Under the pieces are notes generated by a model. The model did not search any database. It was not told where the DNA came from and saw only the letters and a program-made list of their open reading frames with translations. Shown here in pieces: positions 6,192-7,331 of a stretch of 7,331 nt of DNA. A program made the position numbers and the translations under genes. The DNA comes from an uncultured Lachnobacterium sp. GTDB taxonomy: Bacteria > Bacillota > Clostridia > Lachnospirales > Lachnospiraceae. Numbering within the stretch: the first letter of the stretch is position 1; each line of letters opens with the position of its first letter. The DNA lies in NCBI GenBank assembly GCA_900552085.1, contig URYB01000131.1:1-7331 (forward strand). The letters run 5' to 3'.

Positions 6192-7331
6192 TTATTTTAT
6201 GAATTGAACTGTTTTTGCAAAATCAATTGCATCCTGCTTCGTATAATTTTTTGCATTTAATGCAATCGCATATCCATATGCATCGCCCTGCCTTGCCATC
6301 ATAATGCACCAATAGCGGCTTACCGGTTCCGCATTTTCTGTGCTTTCCAGTTCACTCCATTCCGCCGCCGTGTACAGATCATGTTCCGTCTGTATCAGAT
6401 AAGCCGAAGAGGCTAATCCAGACAGGTTTCCCAGCTTTTTCACCTCTGTGTGATTCCACTGAATGGTGACATCCGAAATCTTATCCCCCTGCCACAAAAC
6501 ACCAAGACTTGCATCATTGTTTTGCGTGGAAAAGCGCATAACATATCCGGCTGCCTTCCATTCGTCCGGTGCATAGCCTCCACCATATGCATCCGGTTTC
6601 AACAGACATCCACCGTAATCACCAAGCGCCTCACTATAACTTTCCAGTGTCAGACCTTTTGGTACCGCAAGCGTGATATCCATCACGGTCTGTCTCTGCG
6701 TTACTGTTTCTGTGTCCATTTCTGTGCCTGTTTCTGTGTCTGCTTCTGTGTCTGCTTCTTGGTCTGCATAACTGGTTTTTGCCGAAGTGGTCATGCCACA
6801 TCCACAGACCGCGATTGCCAAAACAAGTACCAGTACCGTGACACACTTACTCTTCTTTGGTTTGCTGCATATACAGCGAATTCGTTTTTCCAATTGTGAT
6901 CTACTCCCTTGCATATTTGTTGCTACTGAAAAAAAGCCCGGTTTATGCTGTAATCCCGCTACAAACAACAGACTTTTCCCGTATGCAATTTTCTGATTTT
7001 CCGATAATTGTGCTGCCACAACCTCATCACATGCGAGTTCACAATCTTCCCGTGACAACCTTGCTGCCAGCCAGACCAGCGGATGAAACCAGTAGAGTGC
7101 GACAAGCAAATTCCGCAAATACGACCACCAGATATCCCCATGCCGCTGATGCATTGACTCGTGCAAAACAGCATAATCAATGACCTCATCTTCCGAGAGT
7201 ATCTGCTCCGGAAGATAAATGTCCAGCTTTATTCCACGCGAACGAAACAAAAACGGACTTCCCTTCCACGGTATTGCATAACAGTTCCGTCTGCTGCCTT
7301 TTTCCATTGTGCTTTGTACGGATACACAGCT
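6192..7331 (-). CDS. M56 family (BlaR1/MecR1-like) membrane metallopeptidase, C-terminal 379 residues (5' end beyond right edge)
   Basis: The frame is open to the right edge, so the ATG at 7305-7307 is internal; residues below are counted from it. A segment resembling the S-P-F-x-F-G...P-x-I-Y-L-P stretch of M56 proteins lies at 17-33 (SPFLFRSRGIKLDIYLP). The zinc motif HESMH is at 49-53 (bases 7149-7163), followed by a membrane helix containing FHPLVWLAA (about 64-83) and the CELACDEVV segment at 89-97, which carries the third metal ligand in the family. A final membrane helix (about 154-170, VTVLVLVLAIAV then CGCG) leads to an Asp/Glu/Thr-rich linker (184-203) and a domain of about 160 residues (209-371) that should be outside the cell, where BlaR1 has its penicillin-binding sensor. 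This domain is not a penicillin-binding fold: no S-x-x-K or K-T-G motif. I do not recognise it. M56 proteins sense a signal and trigger loss of a BlaI/MecI repressor, usually encoded just upstream. Confidence 0.9.
   Translation of the reverse strand, partial: SCVSVQSTMEKGSRRNCYAIPWKGSPFLFRSRGIKLDIYLPEQILSEDEVIDYAVLHESMHQRHGDIWWSYLRNLLVALYWFHPLVWLAARLSREDCELACDEVVAAQLSENQKIAYGKSLLFVAGLQHKPGFFSVATNMQGSRSQLEKRIRCICSKPKKSKCVTVLVLVLAIAVCGCGMTTSAKTSYADQEADTEADTETGTEMDTETVTQRQTVMDITLAVPKGLTLESYSEALGDYGGCLLKPDAYGGGYAPDEWKAAGYVMRFSTQNNDASLGVLWQGDKISDVTIQWNHTEVKKLGNLSGLASSAYLIQTEHDLYTAAEWSELESTENAEPVSRYWCIMMARQGDAYGYAIALNAKNYTKQDAIDFAKTVQFIK
6699..6758 (-). repeat. Five tandem 12-base repeats encoding the M56 protein linker
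   Basis: On the minus strand the unit GAAGCAGACACA occurs twice exactly and is followed by three diverged copies, giving the tetrapeptides EADT, EADT, ETGT, EMDT and ETVT (residues 184-203 counted from the Met at 7307). The unit is four codons, so copy-number change would keep the frame. It lies directly after the last membrane helix and acts as a flexible acidic spacer to the extracytoplasmic domain. Confidence 0.85.

Overview
The window reads as chromosomal DNA of a low-to-mid GC Gram-positive anaerobe, most likely Clostridia and probably Lachnospiraceae. This rests on AGGAGG-type ribosome sites, many short hydrolase and regulator genes, and the protein mix: a C69 dipeptidase starting MPCTTILVGKKAS, a DUF438/hemerythrin-like/PAS protein, and an M56 BlaR1-type peptidase. 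The taxonomic call is inference from protein character, not from a marker gene. I see no rRNA, tRNA, CRISPR array, insertion sequence or phage gene.

Left block (1-1725), all on the minus strand. Reading 5'->3' on that strand: a candidate extended -10 promoter, a possible 20-codon peptide, a small FMN nitroreductase, an unrecognised acidic soluble protein only 9 bases further on, and after 49 bases the first 59 codons of a C69 dipeptidase that leaves the window. Spacing suggests one operon.

Middle block (1731-4725). A LysR-type regulator and an SGNH/GDSL hydrolase lie in tandem on the minus strand, 26 bases apart. A MATE efflux transporter faces away from the regulator. The 116-base divergent region holds a near-perfect 10-base inverted repeat and, beside it, a good promoter for the MATE gene. 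This is the classic layout of a LysR regulator controlling a divergent exporter and its own operon.

Right block (4722-7331), minus strand. A DUF438-HHE-PAS protein converges on the MATE gene so tightly that the two stop codons share four bases. Upstream of it, after a 159-base gap, is the 3' part of an M56 (BlaR1/MecR1-like) membrane metalloprotease. It has an extracytoplasmic C-terminal domain joined by an Asp/Glu/Thr-rich linker made of five 12-base repeats. Its usual partner, a BlaI/MecI repressor, would lie beyond the right edge.

I found no convincing rho-independent terminator anywhere, so read-through between the minus-strand genes is possible. I also see no clear new multi-gene system. 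The points most worth checking are the possible peptide and promoter before the nitroreductase, the shared-stop convergent pair, the LysR operator, the odd residues in the DUF438 and SGNH proteins, and the repeat linker of the M56 protein.
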